From Acanthococcus lagerstroemiae (taxonomy: Eukaryota; Arthropoda; Insecta; Hemiptera; Eriococcidae): a stretch of DNA of 64,000 nt. The notes beneath the pieces are model-generated. The model was given only the letters and a program-made list of their open reading frames with translations. It was not told the origin of the DNA and made no database searches. The position numbers and the translations under genes were made by a program. The DNA lies in the NCBI GenBank assembly GCA_031841125.1, contig JAJSSI010000064.1, forward strand, positions 1 through 64,000, written 5' to 3'. This document shows positions 1 to 11,754 of this stretch, in pieces (position 1 is the stretch's first letter; every line of letters begins with the position of its first letter).

Positions 1-1053
1 AGATATTGAAGGGGACGATCCCGTTCTCTTCTGCTGAAAAACGACATACACCGAAAACAGGCGCATTGACATATAAGGACTCCAAAATCCTATGAACTAA
101 AAGATTGTAATAATGTTATAAGTATTTTTTAAAAACCATGAATAAATAGGCCTATGTGAACACTCAATACAGTATCATCATTTATCTACCAGTGATACTT
201 GAAGGCTGTAAATCTGACTGAAAACAGATCGCTGTTCAACTGATCATGGTCATCATACATCTTGCATTGGGAGTGTAATTCTGAAATGTGTACAAAATAA
301 CGATTAGTGGAAATAATGCGGGCGGGTCGATCTAATAAAACCTACGTATAACTGAATTTTACTTGAATTGTGGTACATTCAATACGAAACAGGCGATGTT
401 AAAACAGTTTTCCCGTGATATATTCTAAACTATACAGCAACTGACAGTTTCACAAACATAAAAATCATCAGTTTCATACTCACCAACAGAAACGTTCAAT
501 AAAATCCCAGATCATCATTACTCTCAATACTGGCTCCCGGAGGAATGTAAATATTGAGAACCCGGCGACCAAATGTAAATATTTCAATTGGTGTGTTCAC
601 ATGTATGCAACAGATTTAATAACGAGTTTTGTAATAATTAATAATAAACTTCGAAGATTTCGTTTTCAGATAGTTTTAACCGGAATACAAAAATCTCACC
701 AGAAATCTGACAATTCTGTCCCTTGTCAGCTTAATATAATTATCAATAACAGTGCGACCGCGAACCATGATAAGAGTGACAGGGAAAGTCATAGAACATA
801 ATAATTACAATCTACGCAATAGACATGAATACTGTGTGAATAAGAATAACCATCGTCATTCGTCGACGTCATTTTCACGCAAACAAATTCCCTTAGAAAT
901 TATCCTTGAAAGAGAAATGTTGAATTCACCCAATATGTGCGGTTGGCTACACTACTTTATTTTCAAATTGCGGTCTCTTGGTATTGCGGCCTCTTGGTTT
1001 GCGGTCTCCTGATATTGCGGTCTCTTGATGTTGCGGCTACATGGCGTATTACC
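1..1053 (+). repeat. Left arm of ~1-kb inverted repeat
   Basis: This stretch matches the reverse complement of 40998-42034 almost throughout. Base 1 pairs with 42034, and similarity stops just after GGCGTATTACC near 1053. Differences are scattered substitutions and small indels. The arm starts at the window edge and may continue beyond it. It has no convincing coding frame, and its inner end carries the first five-unit 16-bp array. It could be one arm of a very large element, or simply two copies of a dispersed repeat that lie in opposite orientation. Confidence 0.85.
967..1045 (+). repeat. Five-unit 16-bp array A
   Basis: Five consecutive units (16, 16, 15, 16, 16 bp) with consensus ATTGCGGTCTCTTGGT. 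The last unit is a distinct cap (GTTGCGGCTACATGGC) followed by GTATTACC. About 27 bp upstream lies GGTTGGCTACACTAC. The same layout recurs at 1218, 41005 (minus) and 59149. Confidence 0.9.
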
Positions 1054-1217
1054 AAATAAAAGACCTAACAGTGAGTCAGTGACGCTACCTGTCGACAATT
1101 TTCGCTCATCAGGACGTCAGTCAATGTTTCATCAAATTTCCCTTCTGTTATTTTAACCATCGTTCCATTCCCTTATGTCATTATTCTATGGTTGGCAGCA
1201 CTACTTTCATCTGTGAA

Positions 1218-1297
1218 TTTCGGCTCGTTGATCATGCGGTCCGTTGGTATTTCGGTCCGTTGGTTTTGCGGTCCGTTGATATTGCGGCCGGATGGCA
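1218..1297 (+). repeat. Five-unit 16-bp array B (diverged)
   Basis: Five 16-bp units with consensus about ATTTCGGTCCGTTGGT, ending in the cap ATTGCGGCCGGATGGC and then ATAGTACC. It is preceded by GGTTGGCAGCACTAC at about 1193. Unit sequence differs from array A, but unit number, cap and flanking motifs are the same. Confidence 0.9.
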
Positions 1298-1460
1298 TAG
1301 TACCGTTAAATAATAAATCGCAAAATAAACTGTAACAAAATAATTCCAGCACATCTTTGATTCCGGCAAACTTGCCCTTTATATCTGTATTTTTAAAATT
1401 TTATTTGGCTTCTGGGCTCTGTTCCGGCTTCACAAAAACCACTGATAAGAGGCGTTGTTC

Positions 1461-1468
1461 GGTGAGTG
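1461..1468. repeat. Target-site duplication, left of P-like element
   Basis: The 8-bp word GGTGAGTG directly precedes the element and is repeated exactly at 5969-5976 after it. Eight bp is the duplication length known for P elements. Confidence 0.95.
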
Positions 1469-1513
1469 CAAGATCTGTATACACTACGTACATAGGGTCG
1501 GCTAGATTGTTGT
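1469..1513 (+). repeat. Left terminal inverted repeat of P-like element
   Basis: 45 bp pairing with 5925-5968. The outer 28 bp are identical; further in there is one extra G and one T/C change. Confidence 0.95.
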
Positions 1514-1560
1514 ATGTGAAGGAGTAGGCCGGCGGCAAGTAGAGGGAATTTGACGTCACA

Positions 1561-1571
1561 ACAGGCAAACG
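1561..1571 (+). repeat. Left 11-bp subterminal inverted repeat
   Basis: ACAGGCAAACG lies 92 bp from the left end and is the exact reverse complement of 5865-5875, which lies 93 bp from the right end. This near-symmetric spacing argues for a functional site, as in P elements. Confidence 0.85.
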
Positions 1572-1614
1572 TCGCAGGCAATTCATACAGCTGATAACTG
1601 AACGAATGAAAGAG

Positions 1615-1768
1615 AAGTGTTTTCCCGGCTGATTCGTTCGTCATTAATTGTCAAATTGTCAATTTGCGTGGAATAATATTCAATTTCGATGTGTAATGAG
1701 TGACAAGAAGTGTTTCCCGGCTAATTCGTTTGTCAATTGGCTTGGATTAATATTTTCGATTTGTAATA
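1615..1768 (+). promoter_or_regulatory. Duplicated leader just upstream of the P transposase start
   Basis: Two imperfect tandem copies begin AAGTGTTTTCCCGGCTGATT (1615) and AAGTGTTTCCCGGCTAATTC (1708). Both end in a TTTCGAT...TGTAAT stretch, and the second runs straight into the ATG at 1769. This is the promoter/leader region by position only; no TATA box stands out. Confidence 0.5.
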
Positions 1769-4700
1769 ATGCCGAGTACATGTGCTGTTGCCGTTTGCCG
1801 GAATAGACATATGAAAGGAGGTGAAGTGCATTTCTTCTCATTTCCTAAGAGTAATCCGCGATTAAAAAATACTTGGATAACGCGTTGTTACCGGAAACAT
1901 AAATTCAATGCCGATACCAGCTACATATGCTCTGCTCATTTTACGAATGACGATTACGTGAATTTTATCGAGCAGAATCTTATGGGAAATGTCAAATTAC
2001 GATTAAAACCTGACGCAATTCCGACGTTAAAGTTAAAAGATGACAAAATTGTAGAACCAGAAAGTTCGAGGCGATCGAAAAGGTAAGATCAATAATTTAT
2101 TTGTGAGGTAGATAATATTTTTCAGCCAAATTACTGTTGAATTTGTTGATTGTTGACAGGTACAAACAGCGAACGACAATAAATGAATGTTTAAAAAACG
2201 TTGAAGACGAAATGTTGCAGCCGGCTAATGATCATGATGATATTGTAGAAACTACATTGATCAATGACGACGACAATTCTCACGTTGATGAACAAAAATT
2301 GCAATTAATTAAACGAATAGAAGAATTAACTAATCAATTGCGAAACAATCGTAATATGCATGAACAACAGTTGCAAACCGAACGTAGGATACATGAACAG
2401 CAGTTGAAGAAGCAACAACTGCAGCATGAGACGGACCTAATCGCGACTCTATCTCAGTGGTTTACACCCGCGCAAATTGATTTATTGTTGAAAAAACGTA
2501 AACGAGTCAAGTGGACCGAGCGCGATATTCAAAATGCATTTAGCATCCGTTATTTTTCAAAACGATGCTATATATTCATGAGATCGACTTTACATTACCC
2601 GCTACCAGGTAACAAGAAAAAAATATATTGAGACTATCACATCACTCATGTATAACTGCACATAATTGGATTTTCCTTCATTTCCCGATTGTAGGTATTT
2701 CGACCCTGAATATATGGGCGTCCAACATAAGCCTGAAGGATGGATTATTTGGAGCCATTTTAGAGTTAATTTCAATCGCTGGGAAAAAGATGTCGTTGCT
2801 AGAAAAATTGGTCGTGTTGCAATACGACGAAATGAAAGTGGCGGAGATGTACGAATACGATCGCGAGCGTGATAAGGTTGTCGGGCCTCACAAATACGTT
2901 CAAGTTATCCAGGTAAATGTGTAGTAAAATATAGCGTATAAGAAAAGCTGGCTGTAAATTGTAATTATCAACTATTGTATGTAATAATTATAATGTGCAC
3001 TGTGTAGGCTCGAAGTTTGGCAGGCAAATGGAAGCAGCCGATCTACTGCGCCTTTGACCAAAAAGTGACCAAGGACATCCTTTTTGACGTCGTCATTTCG
3101 TTATACCAAATAGGATTTCGAGTTGTAGCCTGTGTAAGCGACTGCGGCTCTACTAATACCAGCCTGTGGTCGATATTAGGGGTCAACGTTGGACAACCAT
3201 GGATTGAACATCCAAAATGCAGTTCGAAAATTTATTTTTTTGCGGACGCGCCACATTTGTTGAAATTGATTCGTAACTGGCTGCTCGATAAAGGATTCGA
3301 ATTGGATACTCATGCTTTAACTAAGGATCACTTGAAAGCGCTTATCGAACAGCCCACAGAAGTCAATTCAATGTTTAAAATCAATCACATTCATTTAGAA
3401 TGTAGGGATCTAGGAGACAAACAGTGAGCTTGGCCGCCCAATTACTTTCGCGCACGGTCAGTAAGGGTCTCGAGCGCTATGTACCTGCCGACGAAGACGA
3501 CGAGAACAGACGGCAATCGAGACTATTACTGGCCAAATTTGTCCAGACCGTCAACGATTGGTTTGATGTGATGAATTCGTATACTCGCGATGATTCGTTA
3601 CCTACAAAATCTGCATACGGTTATTATTATAATATTCGGATTCAAGATGAGGCGCTCGACAAAATGTACGCTACTATTACCAAAATACGATGTATCGGTA
3701 AGAAAGAGCCGCAGCTATTCCAGAAAGCCATAGCAATGTCTATTCGTTCGTTACGTTTATTATTTGCTGACTTGAGATCGGAATTTAAACTGAATTACGT
3801 AGCTACGCATAAATTGAATCAGGATGCGCTTGAAAATTTGTTTTCGCAATTACGTATGAATGGTGGTTGCAATGACCATCCGAGCCCTTTGGATTTCCTA
3901 AATCGACTACGCGTATTGACACTTGGGAAAAATAGTTTATCTCGTAGTAGAACAAATACTGTCGATAAAGCCACTGATGAAGATTATCTAATAGGTAAAC
4001 TCATTAGAACAGTTCTTCCCAATAAAAAGAAAACAAATCCCGATTGTAACATGGTATCGTCGTCAATAAGCGATGTTGAAAGTAGTTCGAACGACTTGAT
4101 CATGGAGTATTATTTCGATGACGTGATTGATGACTTCGAGAACGTCGACGCTAGTAGTTCGGTAGGCGTAAATGGTAACGATTTCTGTGGTACTACTACT
4201 GGTGCGAGAAATGAAAATTGTACAGGTATTAAAATCGCATAGCAATAACTTTATTTACGTTAGAAAATTTCCATAAGCAGTTTACTCAACTATTAAATAT
4301 TCTTTTTACTTAATCCTTTCAAGCAACTTGCGTTGCACGTCAGGTACGTTTTAAAAGACATTCATCTATTGATTCTTTTGTTAACCAGTTCCTTTTACTC
4401 AATTTACGTAGCAAGTACGTTTAATTTTAATTGACTCATTTATTTATTTATTTTTTAATATACTCCTTTTACCCTGTAAGATTTGGCTCGTGAAGACGTC
4501 GATAGCGATAATCGGCATAGGAAAAGAAAAGCGCCTGAAAGTGGAATCGATACAAACATGAGAGAAGAAGATGGGTTTCAATATTTAGCTGGTATTCCAT
4601 TTTTATATTATTAATCTTTACGTAAATTTATATCTATGTGTTTCTCTTCTCATTGAAATATTAATTTTTATTTTTATTTCCAGGTTGGATCGCCTTTAAA

Positions 4701-5075
4701 TATAAAAATACACACGCTTATATGGGCTACCACTCCTACGCCGAAACAAATGAACACGGTTACGCCCAAGACGAAATGCCCAAGTGGGTGAAATTTCTCT
4801 CCTATGGAGGCTTAATGGTTCCTAGCGATTCCTGGCTACAGCAATTCAAAACATTGAATGTACATTTCGATAAATATTTCAATATAAAAACCCAACCAAT
4901 TGTTGAAACGATCGTAAAACAAATTTTTAATAACTTTCAAGAAGTCGAATCAGATGTTGTAAAAACATTTGTTCGACAAAGAATATTCATTCGGATAAAT
5001 TTCTTAAACGAAAAAATTAAATTAAACAAATTAAAATATTTAAAAAACGCGAAAATAAAAACAACCGTACTTTAA
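1769..5075 (+). CDS. P-element-type transposase, THAP domain, six exons, one frameshift
   Basis: Exons inferred from matching GT-AG phases are 1769-2082, 2160-2608, 2695-2912, 3008-4225, 4481-4591 and 4684-5075, for a product of about 900 aa. The N-terminus is a THAP zinc finger (C5, C10, C54, H57, AIPTL box at 83-87), the DNA-binding module of this family. Exon 2 encodes a glutamine/leucine-rich coiled coil and then the PLPG motif, completed across the intron. Exon 3 carries VLQYDEMKV and EYDRERDKVVGP. Exon 4 carries VSDCGSTN and FADAPHLLKLIRN, typical of the RNase H-like core. Exons 5-6 carry LAGWIAFK and LSYGGLMVPS, typical of the C-terminus. In exon 4 the frame stops at TGA 3425; the continuing frame (QTVSLAAQLLS) opens only after a TAG at 3403, so one base is lost or gained between 3406 and 3424. 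The total of 2702 coding bases is one short of a multiple of three, which fits a one-base deletion or a sequence error. Family assignment is firm; activity is unknown. Confidence 0.93.
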
Positions 5076-5100
5076 TTAAATTTGTCTAAAAATGATAGAT

Positions 5101-5590
5101 ATTTACCTTAAGCGAGTTCTCTCAGTTGATTACTATCATTACCTACTGTTTTTTTTCGTGCTTTTCTCCTTTCCTTTTCATATTTTCAATTTTTTCATTC
5201 GATAACTAAGTTTTAACCGCTATGCTTCGACCTCAACGTTTTGAAGAATATTCTATTTTAAAGTCGCAAACTCGTGAATGTGCCGTTCATAAGCTTGGTA
5301 AATACCGTCTTCAATATTCATCGAAAATACGAAAATAAATTGTAGGTATTGAACTAGCGTTTCCATAAGCAAGTTTTCTCAGTTGATCCTCATCATAATA
5401 TCATTACTTTTTTTTTCGTGCTTTTCTCCTTTTCATATTTTCAATTTTTATGTTTTTATTCGATAACCAATTCAACCATTTTGCTTCGACTTTCGAAGAA
5501 TATCCTAGTTTTATCGTAAATATGCCGTTTGTACGTTTATGTAATACCGTCTTGAATATTCATCGAAAATACGTATGTACACTAGGTAAA
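5101..5590 (+). repeat. Tandem ~257-bp duplication in the P-element 3' region
   Basis: Two diverged copies are anchored by CTCAGTTGAT at 5121 and 5378, followed by TTTTTTTCGTGCTTTTCTCC, a CGATAAC tract and CCGTCTTCAATATTCATCGAAAATACG. It lies downstream of the transposase stop and inside the element. No coding potential is seen. Confidence 0.75.
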
Positions 5591-5658
5591 TTAATTATTG
5601 TATCAATAATATTCATCGAAAATACGTATGTACACTAGGTAAATTAATTATTGTATCA
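5555..5658 (+). repeat. Two-copy 53-bp tandem repeat
   Basis: A 53-bp unit containing CGAAAATACGTATGTACACT and TAAATTAATTATTGTATCAA is repeated almost perfectly (5555-5607 and 5608-5658), just inside the right end of the P-like element. Confidence 0.9.
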
Positions 5659-5864
5659 AATTAGTTATAATATTGTGCTTTTGGGAAAATATACAGTGAA
5701 TTTTTAACCTAGGGTAGTTTTGTACTGATTTCACTATAATTTTCTTTTCTTTCTAAAATTGTGGCAAGATACACCCTCTTTTCCATAAAAATTATTCGAG
5801 AAATGAGAAAAAACGAAAGCATTCTCACAACAGCGTATAAGCCTGGGTATAAGCAGCGTATTCA

Positions 5865-5875
5865 CGTTTGCCTGT
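5865..5875 (-). repeat. Right 11-bp subterminal inverted repeat
   Basis: CGTTTGCCTGT is the exact reverse complement of 1561-1571. See the left partner. Confidence 0.85.
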
Positions 5876-5924
5876 CGTTTCGTTGCCTGTTTCTACGTCA
5901 CGAAACGCACACAAGCGCACACTC

Positions 5925-5968
5925 ACAACGATCTAGCCGACCTATGTACGTAGTGTATACAGATCTTG
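5925..5968 (-). repeat. Right terminal inverted repeat of P-like element
   Basis: 44 bp, the reverse complement of 1469-1513 with one indel and one substitution. Confidence 0.95.
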
Positions 5969-5976
5969 GGTGAGTG
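5969..5976. repeat. Target-site duplication, right of P-like element
   Basis: GGTGAGTG is identical to 1461-1468. Confidence 0.95.
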
Positions 5977-7554
5977 TGCTATTTGATCGAGAATGGCCCA
6001 AACAATCCGGACCGAAATGTACATTGATAAGGAATAATAACAAAGTAGTCGTGAGGCCAATGTATTTTTATAATGCCGGAACATTGAAGGAATGTTAACT
6101 GAGGACGAATGACGGTCGCCGAGGGTCGGTCGGTAGATTAGTTTCGTTAGTTTCGTTTTCGAATTTTCGAATATATTATATTCGTTAAATCGTTATTATT
6201 TTGTAAATTGTAACTTGTATGTTTTAATCGGTGTGCGTATATTTTTTGTAATTAATTAATTGTAATGGCCTCGTTTTAACCGATGCAGTGTTGATTGGTA
6301 GATGGCAATAATTGGGAGTGGGTTGTTATGCATGACGGGTTTTCTGTTTTCTTTTCTCGCTGAATTTCCATTTCTGTGAAAAAAATAAACTTCCAACCTC
6401 AAGTTTAATCTACAAAATACACGGTGATTCTGTCTTTGCTATATATACAAATATTCAGATAGAAGAATGCGTTTTGGAAGTGTACACAACAGACCCAAGG
6501 AGAAAGTCAAATTTAGTTGCACTGCTAATATCAGTGCAGTAAATCGCTCATGCATTACCAATATCTTTGGGTCTATAGAAACACAAATGGCCTTTTCACT
6601 GCTTTTGCCTCTTGCAGCAGTTTTCTGTAAGCATGCAACTTACAAAGCTTATCTATTCTGATGATCTTTTTGTAAGTAAATTGGAAGGAGTTTCGAGAAA
6701 TTACTTTCATTCATCGAGTATTTAATTGTACGCTTACACAGACAAGGAAAAGGGAATCAGTATTTATATCTAGGAACTACAATGGCATATTTGTGTCATT
6801 CCATAGTATTTTGCCTGTATTGCTGCATTACTGCTGAACAAGTCACTGTAATATCCTCAAGATACGCATACCTAGATCCTAGATGTCTATTTTTACCTAT
6901 GTTTTCTGTTACAAGAAGTAAATATAAACTTGTACTGACTTGTACCAGACTGTTGGATTTATATGTAAATACTGTTGACACAACAAAATGCGACTTTTTT
7001 TTTTTTAACCGTGCAAGATGCAAGGGTGTAGGATTGTGAATTGGCAGCCCACATGTAATTTTTCTCGAAATAGCTGGATCGCCTTCAGACAAATGAGCAC
7101 CTTTTCTTTAACGAGATGCAATTCTTTTGCGATTTGTACATCCGCTCTCTAAAGGGATTATAATAGACTGCAAGTGAAAACGATCAATCTAGGCTCTGTG
7201 TGGTAGGAAAAGATAAAATATGAAAAACACCGACAAGTGGCATATTTAGATCAGTAACTTTGAATACCACTTACGATTTATCCTATCAGAGCCTCAAAAT
7301 GACTGTAACAGTTTGGAGGCTGAAGTGATAATTTGTTATTTGAAATTAGCAACCTGTAACCTTCCCCCCCCCTCCTCCCAATACTGATAGGTATATAGAC
7401 TGCGGATTTGTAATTTGAGAAGTGTCAAGCAATGCTTCAGATTTCCATTTTCATAGTGTACCTATTTGAGAAATACGAAATCTAATTGTGAAATATTCAA
7501 TATTAACCTCCTTGTTTCTTAGAATCTACACTTGCGGGCGGACTCCCCGAGGGA
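5977..7554. other. No supported gene
   Basis: AT-rich sequence with only short unrelated open frames. None shows a recognisable motif. The 3' part may include older, unreadable piggyBac sequence. Confidence 0.5.
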
Positions 7555-8075
7555 AATAAGTCGATATGATCGCACCATAAATATAACTGACTTATATAAC
7601 AATCATATGGGTGGTGCTAATCTTTTGGGGCCCATTTAGCCTGAAATAGAATATAACTGCTATCCAAAAAGTGATACATAAAGCTTCTCTACCACCTGCT
7701 TGACTTAGCCACTCTCAACTCATGTTTTTTATGTAAGAGAATAGACGCGAATAACAAACTCACCCTTGCAGAATTTAAAAAGGAAGTCAGTTAATCTGCA
7801 AATCAGGTATAAAGACACCAATCCGAGGAAGACCAACATCAGCAGTAGTTGCAGGCAGGGGACCACCTGAAATTCTTCCACCTCCAGATGTAGGCTTATT
7901 GAGTCATGGAGGACACCTTCCGATTAAGAAAAACTGCCAACAAAAGTGCGGACAAGTAGGGTGCATGCTGGAAGGCTGTTTTCAGTGTCTAAAGTGCGAA
8001 TTATTTCTTTGTATTAAAAACACCCACAATTGTTTTGTGGTGGAGTTCCATAAAGTTTTTTTCATTTTTGTATTA
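7555..8075 (+). pseudogene. piggyBac-type transposase remnant (C-terminal third)
   Basis: Three blocks in different frames follow the order of a piggyBac-family (PGBD) transposase. Block one, at about 7574-7636, has YNNHMGGANLL, matching the YNxxMGGVDLxD motif with its last acidic residue lost, and ends at a TAG. Block two, 7681-7791, reads KLLYHLLDLATLNSCFL, the conserved hydrophobic segment after the catalytic core, and ends at a TAA. Block three, about 7806-8072, has IRGRP and then a cysteine-rich C-terminal finger (CQQKCG, CFQCLKCELFLC, CFVVEFH). At least two frameshifts and two stops show that it is dead. No TTAA-flanked ends were identified, and the N-terminal two thirds were not recognised upstream. 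The family call rests on the motif order and the terminal finger. Confidence 0.75.
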
Positions 8076-8138
8076 CATCATCTCTCTTTCATTTATCTGG
8101 ATAACACCAATAGAATTCAACCCCCACTACCCCTATGA

Positions 8139-9447
8139 TCCTTCTGAAATTTATTTATACTTCTGCAAGTTTCAGTAATTTTCATCTACCTGTACATAAC
8201 TCAAGACTAAGAAGTCTAGTGAAAATAATACAATGTATAATTGAAATGAAGTAACTGGATCATAAATGAGAAACTTCATATAAATCTATGAAGTGAAAAC
8301 CCAGTTTTACAAATTCTGAAACATCCAATAAATCTTCAGTTTCCATTGAATACAAATGCTCGAAGTTAAAAAGTTACCAAAGAAATAAACCGCAAACGAA
8401 AATATAAAAATGTACAAGATAGCATCAAGGACAACATAAATGATGAACTTTTACATAACATGAATAAAACCTCCTAAAGTAATTCGAAGTTCTACACATT
8501 AAAATCGTCACAAAAATAAAATAAAGACCGAATAAAACTTTAAAAATAACAATAATTGAGGTTGTTGCACCTGAGTTCCAAATTATTAGAAAACATAAAA
8601 TTGTAGAGAATATAAACTGAAAATAACGAGTAACACGAACAATATTGATCCATCAGGCAAGGCTACATATGTGAACGACGAGACCAAAGTTGTCATAATA
8701 TTATAAAGTAAAACAATGCGTTTTTCAAATAAACTTACAAACCCCAAACACTTATGAACTCAGAAATACCTAATAAAAGAAACATCTCAAATCCCAGCAG
8801 TCCCAAAAAACGAAATGTATCGTATCTATTGTTCAAAAGAAATTTCCTATCCCCTCTTGAATACTCTGCCCTTTTACCAAGTGTTAAATGAGAATTTCAA
8901 GATCAAAATTTCGCCAAGTATCCGAATTTTTAGAATAATTATTATCAAACAGTGTTGAAAGTGTGTTACATATGAGCGTAGTGAATGACTATATAAATCA
9001 GTCCCTCAAATTTACCAATTTTGAATTTTCAGTAACACCAAAGTACCTTGGCTTTTACAAAGTCTGGTACCGACTATTTATACAACGTTCGTACAAATAA
9101 CATTCAACTTGAATAGAATACTAAGTGAAGAATAAATAGGTTTGTTAGTTAAGGAATTAAAAGGTTAACTACCTCAACAGAACTTGTGGAATATATCTCA
9201 AAGTCGATCCCTTCAGAAATTTACTAAAAACTGGTAAGACGAGTATTTCTAAACCTCCTCCATCTCATGACCAAAAGGAGGTTTAATATTTTAACTAGGA
9301 AAGAAAATAATTCACTAATCATAGGTATAAAAAGATTAATTAAATGGAAAACTAAAAGTCAATAAAATAATCCCATCTATGAACCAGAATAAAGACAATG
9401 AATGAGAAAATGACCTCACTCAGGATGATTTTTTACCCAGTCCAGTG
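8139..9447. other. No supported gene
   Basis: AT-rich, stop-filled sequence; I recognise neither coding motifs nor clear repeats here. Confidence 0.5.
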
Positions 9448-9633
9448 GTGCGTTCTGAAGCCATCGTTCGACAACTTCCAGGTGATTTTAAGGCGCATGA
9501 AATCCTCCAAACGATTTTTTTCAGTGTTCTAAAACGTTCAAATATCGTTTAGACATGGTTTTTGTCTTCCCAGTCTGAACTGGGTACGCCGGAAAAAATC
9601 GTTCCGAGGATTTGGTGAGGTTTCAGAACGCAC
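9448..9633. mobile_element. Short MITE-like element, 186 bp
   Basis: The ends form a 12-bp perfect inverted repeat, GTGCGTTCTGAA (9448) and TTCAGAACGCAC (9633). Pairing continues further in (AACGATTTTTT near 9511 against a matching block near 9590). No coding capacity is present. I could not identify a clean target duplication, so superfamily is unassigned. Confidence 0.6.
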
Positions 9634-11750
9634 TTAGCCTTAAAATTACCCGGACGTCGTCAGACAATGGTTTCTAAAAGCGGCCTCTGTTTGAAATTAA
9701 ACTGAGGATGTAATCGATGAAAACATAATACCGACTGTCATTCACTAAAAGCCTTTTACCTGACACGGCTAACCCTTGTTGAGTGTAGAGCTGTATCACA
9801 TCCAAGATAGTCACCTTCGACTGAAGATTCCCACCTCACAAACTGCAATGAATGACAATCATAATTGTGGAAAACAGAACTGAAACAGTATCACAGCTAT
9901 AGTGGACAACAGATAAACCACAAAGAAAGGGAAATAAAAGTCAAAGTGAGTACGACTTTAGAAACTCGCCTTCCACCCTAATTGAGAACCCCCAGGTTGG
10001 AAATAAAAAGTCATCAGATAATTGGGTTAACCCAAATAAGCCATAGAATTAATTAAATATTTCTAATTGTGGGGCTCCTCCCGAATGGAATTCAACAGTG
10101 ACACTTATCAGCTGATAACCTATAGTTGATGTAATAAAAATTCTTCGCTGAAATTCAGATTCAATTTTTGCCCTCTCCCCGGCCGGACCAATACTTCGAT
10201 TAATAAATTTCTTGTTTACCTGGTGGAACTGATACGTTTTATAAGTTGTAACAGATGGGACCCTCAAATGACGGTTATTCATCATATAACTGATGACTTA
10301 CGGCTGAGGCTTTTAATTTTTATTTTACCGTTCAATCTTGAAAATACAATTTCAGTTTATGACAATCTAAAGCAAGGATGAGTCTTAGGATCAAACCTTC
10401 CAACTTCTGACGACCTTTCCACTTTTCTGAATAAGTACAAAATCCATGAATCTGACGCTACCCTCGACCATCAATTATTCCTATGGTACCAGTTCATAGT
10501 TTCAGGCTGAACTTAGTGAAAGTCAAGGGCTTGTCAGCTTGTAACTTATTGCGTCTAGCTGGCTTTTCATGCGTGATCGTGATTCTTAAATACCTTTTGG
10601 TCTTTAGACTCTATTACTGTTCACCTATTTAACAGCAATCGAAATGTGAACTGTTCCCTTAGAAACATTTAGAGAGTAACATCATTACCTAATACCTACT
10701 GAATAATTTCCGAGTACATTTCCCATTCATATTCACTCAATGAAGAACCAAATTCACCTCTTGACTGAAACAAAAATCATTATTTGCATTCTCGAATCTC
10801 AGTTCCGTTTCTGCAGTATACGAGCTCAGCTCTCGATTTGTTGCACAGCGAAAACGTGTTAGTAACTTGAGATCATGTAACCAAGCTAACCATCTCGCTA
10901 AGGAATTAACAGACACAATATTAACTTCAATAAAAACCTTTGGGTCTTCATAGTAGCTCACTTTCACGACTAGCAGCCGCTCCGGACATTCGCTTACTCG
11001 CTATATCTGAGCAAGTCGAATTTCTCAGTACAGCAGTCGGAGATAATAATGGATTATCCAAAATTTTTCTCAGGTGTTCTAAAAGCACAATAAACAAATG
11101 AGATAAATCAAGTACAATACTATTAATTAATTACAATTCAATTCAACAGACGGACCCTCTGTTTCAATTAAGTTGTGAGCATCGATTAATTCTCTCTTTA
11201 AAGTAGCAATGGTGCGATATTTATGTTATTTGTACAACTTACTACGTACTCTCATTGATGGTAAACCGCTTTTCCAATTTTCATATTTGGCAGATGCTTC
11301 AGAAAGCAATTTCTGCAATTCCTTTTCTGTTTTTTCTTTCAATTGTTCGGCTGGACGGTTCGATTATTTACTCATTTCTAGAAGCAGAAAATGCAGAATT
11401 TTTCAGTCGACCTTTTAATCAACGATAAGGTTCTTATATCAATCTTTGAACATACCTACCGTCCACTTCAGTACTGCTGTCTTGTCACTTAAACGTATTC
11501 CTGCTACAACTGATTTTCAAGTTCAAACGGGCTTCAGAGTCCAGTATTCAAATCCTCAATCTTATCGGTTTGGTTCTTAATATTTGCTGGAAGTTTTCCT
11601 TGTTTTTGTTAACAATGTTCTGACTTCTGATCTGTTAATAATGAAAGTAAATTATTAAAAAAGAACTAAAAACTGATTTTTTCCCGTTTTATTACTTATT
11701 TCTTCCTTGCAGTCACGTAGCCAAGGGAACTAGCAGCGAACAGGTCCTGA
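9634..11750. other. No supported gene
   Basis: No open frame longer than about 80 codons and no domain motif on either strand. No tRNA-like B box was seen. Confidence 0.5.
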
Positions 11751-11754
11751 GTCA

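Larger units (their letters stand above)
1469..5968 (+). mobile_element. Complete P-element-like DNA transposon, 4500 bp
   Basis: The borders are defined by a 45/44-bp terminal inverted repeat pair (1469-1513 and 5925-5968) starting CAAGATCTGTATACACTACG, with the outer 28 bp perfect. A perfect 8-bp duplication GGTGAGTG sits on both sides. An 11-bp subterminal inverted pair, ACAGGCAAACG (1561-1571) and CGTTTGCCTGT (5865-5875), mirrors the arrangement known for the Drosophila P element. Inside is a single six-exon gene for a THAP-domain P-type transposase (1769-5075). Structure and target duplication are intact, so insertion looks fairly recent, but the transposase has one single-base frameshift, so this copy may now depend on another source of transposase. 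Confidence 0.95.

Noticed and set aside
1393..1644. 83-codon minus frame at the P-element left end
   Set aside because: It runs across the element border and through the terminal inverted repeat, so it is incidental.
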